36,592 nt of DNA from Methylococcales bacterium (GTDB lineage Bacteria; Pseudomonadota; Gammaproteobacteria; Methylococcales; Methylomonadaceae): the NCBI GenBank assembly GCA_003584895.1, contig QVQF01000091.1, positions 1-36,592 on the forward strand. Reading direction: 5' to 3'. Shown here piece after piece: positions 18,533 through 28,318 of this stretch (positions are counted from its first letter, which is position 1; every line of letters starts with the position of its first letter). The notes under the pieces are model-generated. The model worked only from the letters and a program-made list of their open reading frames with translations. It had not been told where the DNA came from and ran no database searches. The translations under genes and the position numbers were made by a program.

Positions 18533-18586
18533 GTCATAAGTTCTGCAAGATAAAGCGATTGGGCTGCAGGTTTGCAGCCTAACACT

Positions 18587-20917
18587 CTAGTCTTTAATAG
18601 GTGGTGGTGCCAATACTACGCGTGAGCCATTAGATTCGGCGGAACTTACCACACCAGCCGCTTCCATGGCTTCAATCATAGTAGCTGCACGGTTGTAGCC
18701 GACTTTAAAGCGGCGCTGAACGCTGGAGATAGAAGCTTTTCTAGTTTCGGTTACAAACTGTACAGCTTCATCATATAAAGCATCTGATTCTGAATTACTG
18801 CTGTCGCCACTGGGGCTATAACCATCATTACTTTCTGAAGAGTCACGAGTAATATCTTCCAGATAATTTGGGGGTGCGGTTTGTTTTAAAAATTCAACTA
18901 CGCGATGAACTTCGTGATCATCAACAAAAGCACCGTGTGCGCGTATCGGAATGCTAGTGCCTGAGGGTAAAAACAACATATCACCATTGCCTAACAAGGT
19001 TTCTGCGCCACCTTGATCAAGTATGGTGCGTGAATCTATGCGTGAGGAGACTTGAAAAGAAATACGAGTGGGTACGTTGGCCTTAATCAATCCCGTTAAT
19101 ACATCAACCGAGGGGCGTTGAGTGGCTAAGATTAAATGTATGCCTGCTGCTCTGGCTTTTTGAGCCAACCTAGCAATCAGTTCTTCGACCTTTTTACCGA
19201 CTATCATCATCATGTCGGCTAATTCGTCTATGACGATAACAATGCTGGGTAGTTTGGTTAGTACAGGAAAGCTTTCACCATCTTCAAACGGATTAAGGAT
19301 TTGATACATGGGGTCTCTGATGGTTTCGCCTCTGGCGGCAGCATCATCGATCAATTGGTTAAAACCGGCTAGATTTCTAACGCCCATCTTGGACATCAGT
19401 TTGTATCGTCGTTCCATTTCAGCAACGGCCCAACGTAAGGCGTTACTGGCCTCTTTCATGTCGGTTACAACCGGTGTTAATAAATGCGGGATACCTTCAT
19501 AAACTGAAAGCTCTAGCATTTTAGGGTCGATCATGATCATACGTACTTCTTCAGGCGTCGCTTTGTAAAGCAAACTGAGGATCATAGTATTGATGGCGAC
19601 TGATTTTCCTGAACCGGTGGTGCCTGCGACTAAGGCATGAGGCATTTTCCCTAAGTCAGCAACCATAGGTGCGCCGGCAATATCTTTGCCCATAGCTAAG
19701 GTCAGCATGGATTTTGCGTTGACAAAGTTAGGAGAAACCAGCAGTTCGCGTAAGGTAACCATTTCTCGAGCGCGATTAGGAATCTCTAAGCCGACAACTG
19801 ATTTGCCCGGTATGATTTCTACTATGCGCACACTGGTGACTGACAAGGCTCTGGCTAAGTCTTTAGACAAGGTGCTAATGCGACTGACCTTAACGCCAGC
19901 AGCCGGTTGTAGTTCGAAGCGAGTAATTACTGGCCCAGGGTAAAATCCAACAACAGTAACAGCTACATTGAAATCTGCTAGGATAGCTTCAACCAATCGA
20001 GACATTTCTTCTAATTCAGTTTCTGAATAACCAACTACGCGGGTGTCTCGCTCATCAAGTAGGGCTAAGGAGGGCAATACGCCTTCACTAGCAATATATT
20101 TTGGAGGTGCTTGATGGGTAGTCGTTTTAAAATTTGATTCTACGTTTTCTTCTACTTGGGGCAGGGTAATCGACGGTGTGCTTTTAATGCTATCTTTCTT
20201 AGGGTTGTTTGGCTGTTTTTGTATGGCTGTGGGCTGATAAATTTCATCATCAATTTGAACCGTTACAGTTGAACGCCTATGGCCCGAATAATTAAAGCCA
20301 TAGGCTATGAATTGATAAAATAATACGCAGTATCGACCAATAGCGTCTATAAGGCTAAGCCATGATAGATTGGTAGTGAGCGTCAAGCCTGAAAGAAATA
20401 ACATGATTAAAAACAACGTTGCGCCAGAATTGCCAAATAGCACTAGAGTTTTATCACCAATTTCTTGGCCCAGATAGCCGCCTGTAGTGCCAGGCAATTG
20501 AACAGCTACACGATAGATATATAGATAAGATAAAGCCGCGCTAGAAACTATGAGTGCTAAAGAACCTAAGCTACGTAAGGAAAGGGATAGTTTTTCTTCA
20601 TTAAAGCGGGGCTCAGCGAAAACTAAATAGCCATGCCAAGTAATAATTAAAGGAAATAAATAAGCTGATAAGCCAAAAAGGCTTAGCATTACATCTGCGA
20701 TCCATGCGCCTAAAACACCGCAGCAATTAGTGATCGTTGTGAGTTCACTACTATGAGTCCAAGCGGCATCACCCGTATTGAAGGTAAATAAAGCTAATAA
20801 AAGAAATAAGGCTCCCGTAAAAAAACTTAGGATGCCAATTTCACGTAAGCCCCTGATCGGTTTTTTATCTATTATTGCAGACATATCTAAGAGCTCGACT
20901 TGTATGGAATCATACAA
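18587..20917 (-). CDS. ftsK: DNA translocase FtsK
   Basis: Septum-anchored ATPase that pumps DNA toward the terminus during division and activates XerCD at dif. The N-terminal 200 residues contain about four or five membrane helices. A short linker (about 100 residues, proline/lysine/threonine-containing) follows, much shorter than the E. coli linker. The RecA-like motor has Walker A GTTGSGKS at 432-439 and [13 protein letters not shown] as Walker B. The C-terminal gamma domain ([29 protein letters not shown]) binds KOPS sites. At 776 residues it is of the short FtsK/SpoIIIE type. The ORF starts at ATG 20917; an in-frame ATG at 20884 ([17 protein letters not shown]) is an equally plausible start. 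It diverges from trxB, as in Pseudomonas. Confidence 0.95.
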   Translation of the reverse strand: MYDSIQVELLDMSAIIDKKPIRGLREIGILSFFTGALFLLLALFTFNTGDAAWTHSSELTTITNCCGVLGAWIADVMLSLFGLSAYLFPLIITWHGYLVFAEPRFNEEKLSLSLRSLGSLALIVSSAALSYLYIYRVAVQLPGTTGGYLGQEIGDKTLVLFGNSGATLFLIMLFLSGLTLTTNLSWLSLIDAIGRYCVLFYQFIAYGFNYSGHRRSTVTVQIDDEIYQPTAIQKQPNNPKKDSIKSTPSITLPQVEENVESNFKTTTHQAPPKYIASEGVLPSLALLDERDTRVVGYSETELEEMSRLVEAILADFNVAVTVVGFYPGPVITRFELQPAAGVKVSRISTLSKDLARALSVTSVRIVEIIPGKSVVGLEIPNRAREMVTLRELLVSPNFVNAKSMLTLAMGKDIAGAPMVADLGKMPHALVAGTTGSGKSVAINTMILSLLYKATPEEVRMIMIDPKMLELSVYEGIPHLLTPVVTDMKEASNALRWAVAEMERRYKLMSKMGVRNLAGFNQLIDDAAARGETIRDPMYQILNPFEDGESFPVLTKLPSIVIVIDELADMMMIVGKKVEELIARLAQKARAAGIHLILATQRPSVDVLTGLIKANVPTRISFQVSSRIDSRTILDQGGAETLLGNGDMLFLPSGTSIPIRAHGAFVDDHEVHRVVEFLKQTAPPNYLEDITRDSSESNDGYSPSGDSSNSESDALYDEAVQFVTETRKASISSVQRRFKVGYNRAATMIEAMEAAGVVSSAESNGSRVVLAPPPIKD

Positions 20918-21086
20918 AACAGGGTTAAGTGGTAATTAGTTGCGTATTCTACATGACTATTGTCCATATAAAAAACATAAGAATACATTTTGGTATCATT
21001 AAATTGAGGTTATGCATAATAATATTTACGAAAGCTTATTTCATGGGCATAATCTTAGGCAACTTACTGAACATAGAGGATTTTAA

Positions 21087-22040
<954 letters not shown>

Positions 22041-22237
22041 GCGGTATGTGCGCCGCAGTAAAAATAAGTGTAAATATAAATATATTTACTGCTAAGTAAT
22101 TTTTAATTACTCAATAGAAATCTAACACAACTAGGTTGTTTTTTAACCTAATATAACTTCGGCATCATGTTGAGTTGCGAAAAGAAGCGGCTCAACACAT
22201 GTCACCTTGATTTCTGTATTTGTGAATAAACTAACTC

Positions 22238-22933
22238 ATGCAACTGACATTATTAGATCCCCATAATCCAAGACAAGATTTTCCTCCTTTAACAAAAGCC
22301 ATGACTGACCCCGATGGATTGTTGGCAGCGGGTGGTTGTTTGTCAGAAAAACGATTGCTTAAGGCTTATCGATTAGGAATATTTCCTTGGTATAGTCCAG
22401 GTGAACCTATCCTATGGTGGTCCCCTAATCCAAGATTAGTTTTATTTCCAGAGCAACTGAAAGTATCACGCAGTCTTAGTAAAACATTACGTCAAAATAC
22501 TTTTACCTTCACTATTGACCGAGCCTTTAATCAAGTTATTGCAGCTTGTGCAAAGCCACGCAGTTACAGTGAAGGAACATGGATTAGTGACGATATACAG
22601 CAAGCGTATCGTCGATTACATCAATCTGGTTACGCTCATTCTGCTGAGGCTTGGCTGAATGGTGAGTTGGTCGGTGGTTTGTATGGTATTGCTTTAGGAA
22701 AGGTGTTTTTTGGCGAATCTATGTTCCATACTTGTACGGATGCATCAAAAGTTGTTTTTGTAAGCTTGGTTGAACAGCTTAAAGCTTGGGATTATCAGGT
22801 TATTGACTGTCAGGTCCACAGCGAACACTTAGCGAGTTTGGGTGCGATCAATTGTGAGCGCAGTGAGTTTATAGGCTTACTTAATCAGTATTGTGATGAG
22901 CCTGCTAATGATTGTGCTTGGCAACAACTATGA
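22238..22933 (+). CDS. aat: leucyl/phenylalanyl-tRNA--protein transferase
   Basis: Adds Leu or Phe from charged tRNA to proteins with N-terminal Lys or Arg, marking them for ClpAP by the N-degron pathway. Family motifs are strong: DPDGLLAAGGCLSEKRLLKAYRLGIFPWY, WWSPNPRLVLFPEQL, and the catalytic-domain block GELVGGLYGIALGKVFFGESMFH, followed by DCQVHSEHLASLGA. At 231 residues the length is normal. It overlaps the next gene, another N-degron transferase, by four bases (ATGA). Confidence 0.96.
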   Translation: MQLTLLDPHNPRQDFPPLTKAMTDPDGLLAAGGCLSEKRLLKAYRLGIFPWYSPGEPILWWSPNPRLVLFPEQLKVSRSLSKTLRQNTFTFTIDRAFNQVIAACAKPRSYSEGTWISDDIQQAYRRLHQSGYAHSAEAWLNGELVGGLYGIALGKVFFGESMFHTCTDASKVVFVSLVEQLKAWDYQVIDCQVHSEHLASLGAINCERSEFIGLLNQYCDEPANDCAWQQL

Positions 22934-23628
22934 TATCCATCCCACTTTATTTAACTGCAGCGCATGAGTGTAGTTATTTAGATGATCAGTCTGCTCAGTC
23001 GGTATTTGTGCATCCTTCTTGTGCATTAACGAGTGACCTATATGCTCAGCTAATTGAACAGGGTTTTCGACGTAGTGGTGATGAGGTTTATAGGCCGCAA
23101 TGCGCTCAATGCAGTGCATGTATTCCGGTTAGATTAGCGGTAGAGCACTTTAAGCCTAATAGAAGGCAAAAGCGCTGCCTAATTAAAAACAGTCAAATAA
23201 CAGTCGAAGTTAAACCGGCAATATTTGAACAAGCCCATTACGAATTGTATATACGTTATCAGATGATTCGTCATGGTAGTGGCGATATGGCTAAAGCTAG
23301 CCCAGAAGAGTATCTTGGTTTTTTAGGATCTACTTGGTGTGATACCCTGTTTGTGGAGTTTTCAATTGACAATGAGTTGGCAGGTGTTGCTGTAGTGGAT
23401 CAGTTTGAAAACGCTTTATCTGCTGTTTATACTTTTTTTGATCCGAAGTTCGCCAGCGCCAGCTTGGGTGTCTATGCGGTTTTATGGCAAATTGAGCAAG
23501 CACGCTGCATGAAAAAAGAATTTTTGTATTTAGGATATTGGATAAAAGCCTGCCAAAAAATGAGTTATAAAAGCGACTATCAACCGCTACAAGTATTAGT
23601 AGGGGGGCAGTGGATAGATGAGCGATAA
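22930..23628 (+). CDS. bpt: aspartate/glutamate leucyltransferase
   Basis: Transfers Leu from Leu-tRNA to proteins with N-terminal Asp or Glu, the second bacterial N-degron enzyme (Bpt/Ate type). The N-terminal domain has the cysteine cluster PQCAQCSACIPVRL after EVYRPQ, with the C-terminal acyltransferase fold ending LGYWIKACQKMSYKSDYQPLQ. The ORF track begins at TTG 22912; I use ATG 22930 because it overlaps the aat stop as ATGA and begins MISIPLYLTAAHECSYL, matching the family's usual start. At 232 residues length is normal. In Pseudomonas infA follows this pair; here it does not. Confidence 0.95.
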   Translation: MISIPLYLTAAHECSYLDDQSAQSVFVHPSCALTSDLYAQLIEQGFRRSGDEVYRPQCAQCSACIPVRLAVEHFKPNRRQKRCLIKNSQITVEVKPAIFEQAHYELYIRYQMIRHGSGDMAKASPEEYLGFLGSTWCDTLFVEFSIDNELAGVAVVDQFENALSAVYTFFDPKFASASLGVYAVLWQIEQARCMKKEFLYLGYWIKACQKMSYKSDYQPLQVLVGGQWIDER

Positions 23629-23643
23629 GTATTTTGTATTATT

Positions 23644-23652
23644 TGTTATAAT
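23644..23652 (+). promoter_or_regulatory. candidate extended -10 promoter of the penicillin-binding protein
   Basis: TGTTATAAT is a perfect extended -10 (TG-N-TATAAT) just after the bpt stop, with no good -35, as is normal for this promoter type. It would give a leader of about 145 bases to the 1267-residue PBP gene. The rest of the 174-base gap is AT-rich with no hairpin I trust. Confidence 0.42.
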
Positions 23653-23802
23653 GCTAAAAATATTAAGTTTCTGATGTTTGCTATCTTTACCCCATCTTTT
23701 AACGCACAACTTAAAAAATTAGATAATCATTTTGAAATCAATTCTTAAGAACTTAATCTTAGGTGCCCCTTGTTTGAGAATATTATCTTTTAACAAGCAT
23801 CA

Positions 23803-26800
23803 ATGGCCGTTATGAGAAGGCGTACCCCAAAGAAAGTGCAGAAGTTTCGATCTGTGTACATCGCTGTGGCATTGGTTGTTATTGGCCTTGTTGTGACTAA
23901 ATTAGTCCGTGATGAAGTTAAGACCTCTAAATATCAGGCACGTTATTTATCTTCTATTAGTGAACAATTAAGCTTTAAATTAGTTTCAGGCCCTAGTACC
24001 TCTATACGTTATCCTGAATATGGACCATATGACGAAAGGTTAGGGTATACCTTATTACCCGATGTCATTGAGCGTTTAGAAAGCACAGGCTTTAGCGTGA
24101 CCTCGCAAGCCTATGTTTCACCGATGATGACTGAGTTGGCTGATTATGGCTTATTTACGGTATATCATGAAAAAAGTCAGGCTGGACTTCGTATTACTGA
24201 TAAAAACGATCAAGTCGTTTTTAATGCATTATTCCCTGCTTATGGTTATTCAAATTTTAAAGCGATCCCGCCATTAATTCTTAACACCTTACTGTATATA
24301 GAAAATAGAGAATTACTAAGCGACGATAATAGTACGGTTAATCCTGCTATCGAATGGGATCGTCTAGGTTTTGCCGGTTTGCAATTAATGGCTCATAAGT
24401 TGGGTGTAACGGGTGCGGTTCCTGGTGGAAGTACGCTAGCGACGCAACTTGAAAAATACCGACATTCAAAGAATGGCTACACCAATTCCATTATGGATAA
24501 GTTTCGTCAGATGGGATCGGCTTCAGTACGCGCCTATTTAATGGGGCCGAATACGCTTGAAATGAGACAAGAAATAGCGCTGTCTTATTTAAATTCAATG
24601 CCATTAGCCGCAACACCTAAGCTTGGTGAAGTGCATGGCTTAGGTGATGGCTTATCCGCTTGGTTTAATGCAGATTTTGAGCAGACAAATCTATTACTCA
24701 AAGCTGATGCGTTAAAGCCACCTAAGCAGATTACTCCACAACAGGCACTCGCTTATCGCCAAGTGTTAAACATATTATTGTCGCAAAGAAGACCCTCGTA
24801 TTTTCTTGGGCGAGGTTTTGATGCCTTACAAAGGCTTACCGATAGATATTTACGTGTCATGACTGAACAAGGCGTGGTGTCGGTAGCTATGCGTGATGCG
24901 GCATTAAAGTTATCGAGCGTAACTCCGAATCGAAACATTAGTGCACCTACCAAGTTTATGGCCGAAAGAAAGACGCAAAATGTATTACGCACTCGTCTAG
25001 CTAAAGCACTGGGTGTTAGATCAAATTATGAACTAGATCGCTTAGATTTAACCGTTAAAACCACCTTAGATTATGACACTCAGCAAGCAGTCACTGATGC
25101 CCTTAAACAATTAAGTAAACCTGAGGCCGCTCGCAAAGCAGGTATATTAGGTTTTCGGCTGCTAAATGAAAACACTGATCTTACGCCTATAGTCTATAGC
25201 CTGATGTTATTTGAACGTAGTAATGCCGGTAATCTATTGCGAGTTCAGACCGATAATTATGATCAACCTTTGGATATCAACGAGGGTATAAGAATAGATT
25301 TAGGCTCTACTTCTAAATTACGTACCATGGTGCATTATCTTGAATTAGTCACTGATGTCTATCAACAGTACAAAAAATTATCTATCAAAAATTTAAATAC
25401 GCTAGAACTACACCCACGAGATAATTTGTCGACTTGGGTGGTCGAGCAGTTACGTTTGACGCCTAAAATCAATTTAGAAGATTTACTTAATCGAGCTCTT
25501 GATAAAACCTATTCTTCAAGTCCTGGCGAATATTTCTTTACTGGAGGTGGCCTACATCATTTTAATAACTTTACGCCCGATGAAGATGGGAAAATGATGT
25601 CAGTGCGCGATGCGTTACGCGATTCTGTCAACTTAGTGTTTATACGTTTGATGCGTGAAGTAGTTTATCATCATCTTTATAAACCAGATGGTCTTGCACG
25701 CTGGCTAGATAGTCCTGATGACCCAAAGCGAAATGAATATTTACAGCGTTTTGCTGATAATGAGGGGCGTGTTTATTTACAACGCTTTTATGCCAAATAT
25801 AAAGATAAAACACCTAAAGAAGTTTTGGCTATGTTATCAGGTAGGGTCGGCGTTACCCCTGCACGATTAAGTATGTTATTTCGCTCTGTCTATCCTGATC
25901 AAGATGAGGTCGCGTTAACTGCTTTTCTAAAAGAACATTTTGCAAAAACTGTAACGACTAATGATTACGATTCGTATAGTTTGTTTGATAAATACTCAGT
26001 GGAAAAATTTGATCTACAAGATCAAGGCTATATCACCAAAATTCATCCCTTAGAGTTATGGTTGGCGGGTTTTCTAGCCAAACACCCTAAAGCAAGTCAA
26101 GAACAAATCATGGCTGCCAGTGTCGATGAGCGCCAGGAAGTCTATCGATGGTTATTTAAAAATCATCGCGTCAATGCCCAGCAACAACGTATTATGACCT
26201 TGCTGGAAGAAGATGCCTTTAATGAAATCCATACCGCTTGGAAGCGTGTCGGTTATCCCTTTGATGCACTCACGCCTTCTTATGCAACCTCTATTGGAGC
26301 CTCAGGTGATAGACCAGCTGCTCTAGCCGAACTGACCGGTATTCTGGTTAATGATGGTATAAAATTACCTGTGGTGCGTTTTGATAGTTTGCATTATGCC
26401 CAAGGTACGCCTTATGAAACTCTGCTTAATAAAACGATTACTCCAGGTGAGAGGATTTTTGCTCCAGAAATTGCCAAAGTAGCTAGGGGCGCCTTAGTAG
26501 GTGTGGTTGAAGGTGGAACTGCCTCAAGGCTAAACGGTATTTATAAAGATGAGCAGGGTCAGTTATTGTCAGTGGGTGGCAAGACCGGCACTGGAGATCA
26601 TCGTAAGCAAATTTGGGGCCCAGGTGGACGACTCATAGAGTCAAAGTTTGTGAGTCGGGCGGCTACTTTTACCTTTTTTATTGGCGAGAAATACTTTGGG
26701 GTGATGACCGCTTATGTCGAGGGCGAGAACTCAGGGCTTTATCACTTTACCAGTTCATTGCCTGTGCAAATCATGAAATTTCTAAAGCCGACTTTATCAC

Positions 26801-27606
26801 CGTTGATTAATGGTTTAACTAAAGAGGCGCAGGCAAAACCAGAAGATCAGGAAGTGATTGCAGAAAAAGCTAAGCCCGTAATGACGTCAAATAGTACTAG
26901 TATAGTTCAGCCATCATTAGCGCCTGTTGCTAAAGCTACGATTGTTGAAAAACCCAAGCCCATACTTACTTCAAACAATACAACTGTAGTGCAGCCATCG
27001 GTAGCACCTGTTACAAAAGTAACGATTGCAGAGAAAGTTAAGCCTGCAATAACACCTAGCAACACAGCTATAGTTCAGTTGTCTGCACAGCCTATCTCTA
27101 AAGCAACAAATGTTGAAAAACCAAAGCCCGTGGTGGCTTCAAGCAATGCTACTTTAGTTCAGTCATCATTAGCACCTGTTGCAAAAGTATCGATTGCTGA
27201 AAAACCAAAGACCGTAATAAATCCAAGTAATCCTGCTTTAGCTCAGTCATCTGAAAAGCCTGTGGTTAAAAACAATTTGCCGTCCAGTGATAAGACTAGT
27301 GCTAATAAGGTAGTGAGTATTAATGATGCCAAGTCTGTAATTAAACCAGACAGCTACAAAATACCTAATCCGCCAGTAAAAGAGGCTACCGCTAAGGTGT
27401 TAACATTGCCTATTAAAAAAGCTACGTCTGAAGTGCCGGCTGGTATTAGTAAGGTTGTTAAAGCAGCAGTGGCAGAAACATCAATCAAATTGCCTAGTTC
27501 GGTTACAGAAAATACTAAGCCGCCTGTTTTAGGCTCTTCAGAGCCCGCAGATAAAAGTCGCTATTATAAATATCCCGAGTCACAGAAAGCTGTCATTAAT
27601 CATTAA
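23803..27606 (+). CDS. divergent class A-like penicillin-binding protein (GT51 + transpeptidase) with long repeat tail
   Basis: Inner-membrane, mostly periplasmic protein. One helix (about residues 20-37) follows a basic N-terminus. A divergent GT51 domain covers about 130-300: motif 1 is YIENREL with E167 kept but the following Phe and His lost; motif 2 is GGSTLATQLEKYRHS; in motif 3 the usual RKxxE reads RQMGS, so the second catalytic Glu seems absent. The transpeptidase domain looks active: S502-T-S-K505, S608-V-N610 and K927-T-G929. The SxN-to-KTG distance (over 300 residues) is unusually long because of an inserted region at about 640-830. Residues 1019-1158 are five 28-residue repeats, then a Lys/Pro/Ser-rich tail to 1267. 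Start has a weak ribosome-binding site. The gene ends 6 bases from convergent mobA. I have a weak memory of similar proteins in other proteobacteria with the same altered GT motifs. Confidence 0.82.
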   Translation: MAVMRRRTPKKVQKFRSVYIAVALVVIGLVVTKLVRDEVKTSKYQARYLSSISEQLSFKLVSGPSTSIRYPEYGPYDERLGYTLLPDVIERLESTGFSVTSQAYVSPMMTELADYGLFTVYHEKSQAGLRITDKNDQVVFNALFPAYGYSNFKAIPPLILNTLLYIENRELLSDDNSTVNPAIEWDRLGFAGLQLMAHKLGVTGAVPGGSTLATQLEKYRHSKNGYTNSIMDKFRQMGSASVRAYLMGPNTLEMRQEIALSYLNSMPLAATPKLGEVHGLGDGLSAWFNADFEQTNLLLKADALKPPKQITPQQALAYRQVLNILLSQRRPSYFLGRGFDALQRLTDRYLRVMTEQGVVSVAMRDAALKLSSVTPNRNISAPTKFMAERKTQNVLRTRLAKALGVRSNYELDRLDLTVKTTLDYDTQQAVTDALKQLSKPEAARKAGILGFRLLNENTDLTPIVYSLMLFERSNAGNLLRVQTDNYDQPLDINEGIRIDLGSTSKLRTMVHYLELVTDVYQQYKKLSIKNLNTLELHPRDNLSTWVVEQLRLTPKINLEDLLNRALDKTYSSSPGEYFFTGGGLHHFNNFTPDEDGKMMSVRDALRDSVNLVFIRLMREVVYHHLYKPDGLARWLDSPDDPKRNEYLQRFADNEGRVYLQRFYAKYKDKTPKEVLAMLSGRVGVTPARLSMLFRSVYPDQDEVALTAFLKEHFAKTVTTNDYDSYSLFDKYSVEKFDLQDQGYITKIHPLELWLAGFLAKHPKASQEQIMAASVDERQEVYRWLFKNHRVNAQQQRIMTLLEEDAFNEIHTAWKRVGYPFDALTPSYATSIGASGDRPAALAELTGILVNDGIKLPVVRFDSLHYAQGTPYETLLNKTITPGERIFAPEIAKVARGALVGVVEGGTASRLNGIYKDEQGQLLSVGGKTGTGDHRKQIWGPGGRLIESKFVSRAATFTFFIGEKYFGVMTAYVEGENSGLYHFTSSLPVQIMKFLKPTLSPLINGLTKEAQAKPEDQEVIAEKAKPVMTSNSTSIVQPSLAPVAKATIVEKPKPILTSNNTTVVQPSVAPVTKVTIAEKVKPAITPSNTAIVQLSAQPISKATNVEKPKPVVASSNATLVQSSLAPVAKVSIAEKPKTVINPSNPALAQSSEKPVVKNNLPSSDKTSANKVVSINDAKSVIKPDSYKIPNPPVKEATAKVLTLPIKKATSEVPAGISKVVKAAVAETSIKLPSSVTENTKPPVLGSSEPADKSRYYKYPESQKAVINH
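26857..27276 (+). repeat. five in-frame 84-bp tandem repeats in the PBP tail
   Basis: Units begin exactly at 26857, 26941, 27025, 27109 and 27193, each 28 codons. The consensus is roughly I-[AV]-E-K-x-K-P-V-x-x-x-S-N-x-[TA]-x-V-Q-x-S-x-x-P-V-x-K-x-T, for example IVEKPKPILTSNNTTVVQPS. DNA identity between units is only moderate, with many silent and conservative changes, so the array is old and is kept as protein. The composition is that of an extended periplasmic linker. Confidence 0.93.
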
Positions 27607-27612
27607 AGTCGT

Positions 27613-28215
27613 TTAGGTATCTTGAGCTTCAAGTGCCGCTAATTCATCTGAACTATTAATATTTATAAAGATAGTGGGCTCATGGCTAAAGTCGACATAG
27701 ACGCTATTTAGCGGCTTTAGCCAATCTCCAACCTTACGCTGACCACTAGCCAAAAAGTCCTGTAGGTTCTGGGTTAATGAAGCTTTAAGCGCTAAAAATA
27801 GTGGGTGTAGTTGTACACCATCAAAAGCGATAGCAATATCGGCATCGTGTTCTGTCCTAGCAGTCAATAGCTGTTGTAAGTGTTCTGCCTTAAAATAGGG
27901 AGTGTCACAGGGCATAACAAGCAATACCTCGGTATCTGTATGGATCAACGTCGTTAAGATACCCGCTAAAGGGCCATCAAAACTATGGGTTTGATCTGTA
28001 ATAACAGGCAGGCCAAAGGCTTCATAAGCTACGAGGTTACGATTGGCATTAATGAAGGTTAGGTCGGAAACAGCTTTCAAGGCCTCAAGGGCATAACTGA
28101 TCAACGCTCTATTTTTAAATTGAATTAGACCTTTATCTTGATTAGCCATACGCCTAGCACGCCCCCCCGCTAATACTACACCGGCTATTTTAGAGTTCTT
28201 TATTTGAGTAGACAT
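27613..28215 (-). CDS. mobA: molybdenum cofactor guanylyltransferase
   Basis: Adds GMP to molybdopterin to make the MGD cofactor, in the cytoplasm. The N-terminal nucleotide-binding motif reads AGVVLAGGRARRMANQDKGL, where the family has GGxSxRMGxxDK; here Ala replaces the last Gly but the Arg, Asp and Lys remain. DGPLAGILTTL and LVMPCDTPYF (the metal-binding PxDxP-like region) are also typical. At 200 residues length is normal. It is convergent with the PBP gene and lies 103 bases downstream of the exporter-like operon, on the same strand, so it might receive read-through. No other molybdenum cofactor gene is in the window. Confidence 0.93.
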   Translation of the reverse strand: MSTQIKNSKIAGVVLAGGRARRMANQDKGLIQFKNRALISYALEALKAVSDLTFINANRNLVAYEAFGLPVITDQTHSFDGPLAGILTTLIHTDTEVLLVMPCDTPYFKAEHLQQLLTARTEHDADIAIAFDGVQLHPLFLALKASLTQNLQDFLASGQRKVGDWLKPLNSVYVDFSHEPTIFININSSDELAALEAQDT

Positions 28216-28318
28216 AGTTCATGAAATATTGCGGAAATATTGAGCTCTGTAGGTTGAGTTGTTTGTTTTTTTACTCAAAACTTATATTTAAATACCGACA
28301 GTATAAATGATCTTAAAC

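Noticed and set aside
16237-20000. Forward ORFs of 61-101 residues within pat and ftsK
   Set aside because: Shadows of long, well-supported reverse-strand genes; Ser/Ala/Lys-rich compositions typical of antisense reading.
22070-22200. AT-rich palindrome GTAAATATA-AA-TATATTTAC and hairpin TGTTGAG/CTCAACA after trxB
   Set aside because: The stems are real, but the first is weak (A/T only) and neither has a T-run or a second copy; not enough to call a terminator or regulatory RNA.
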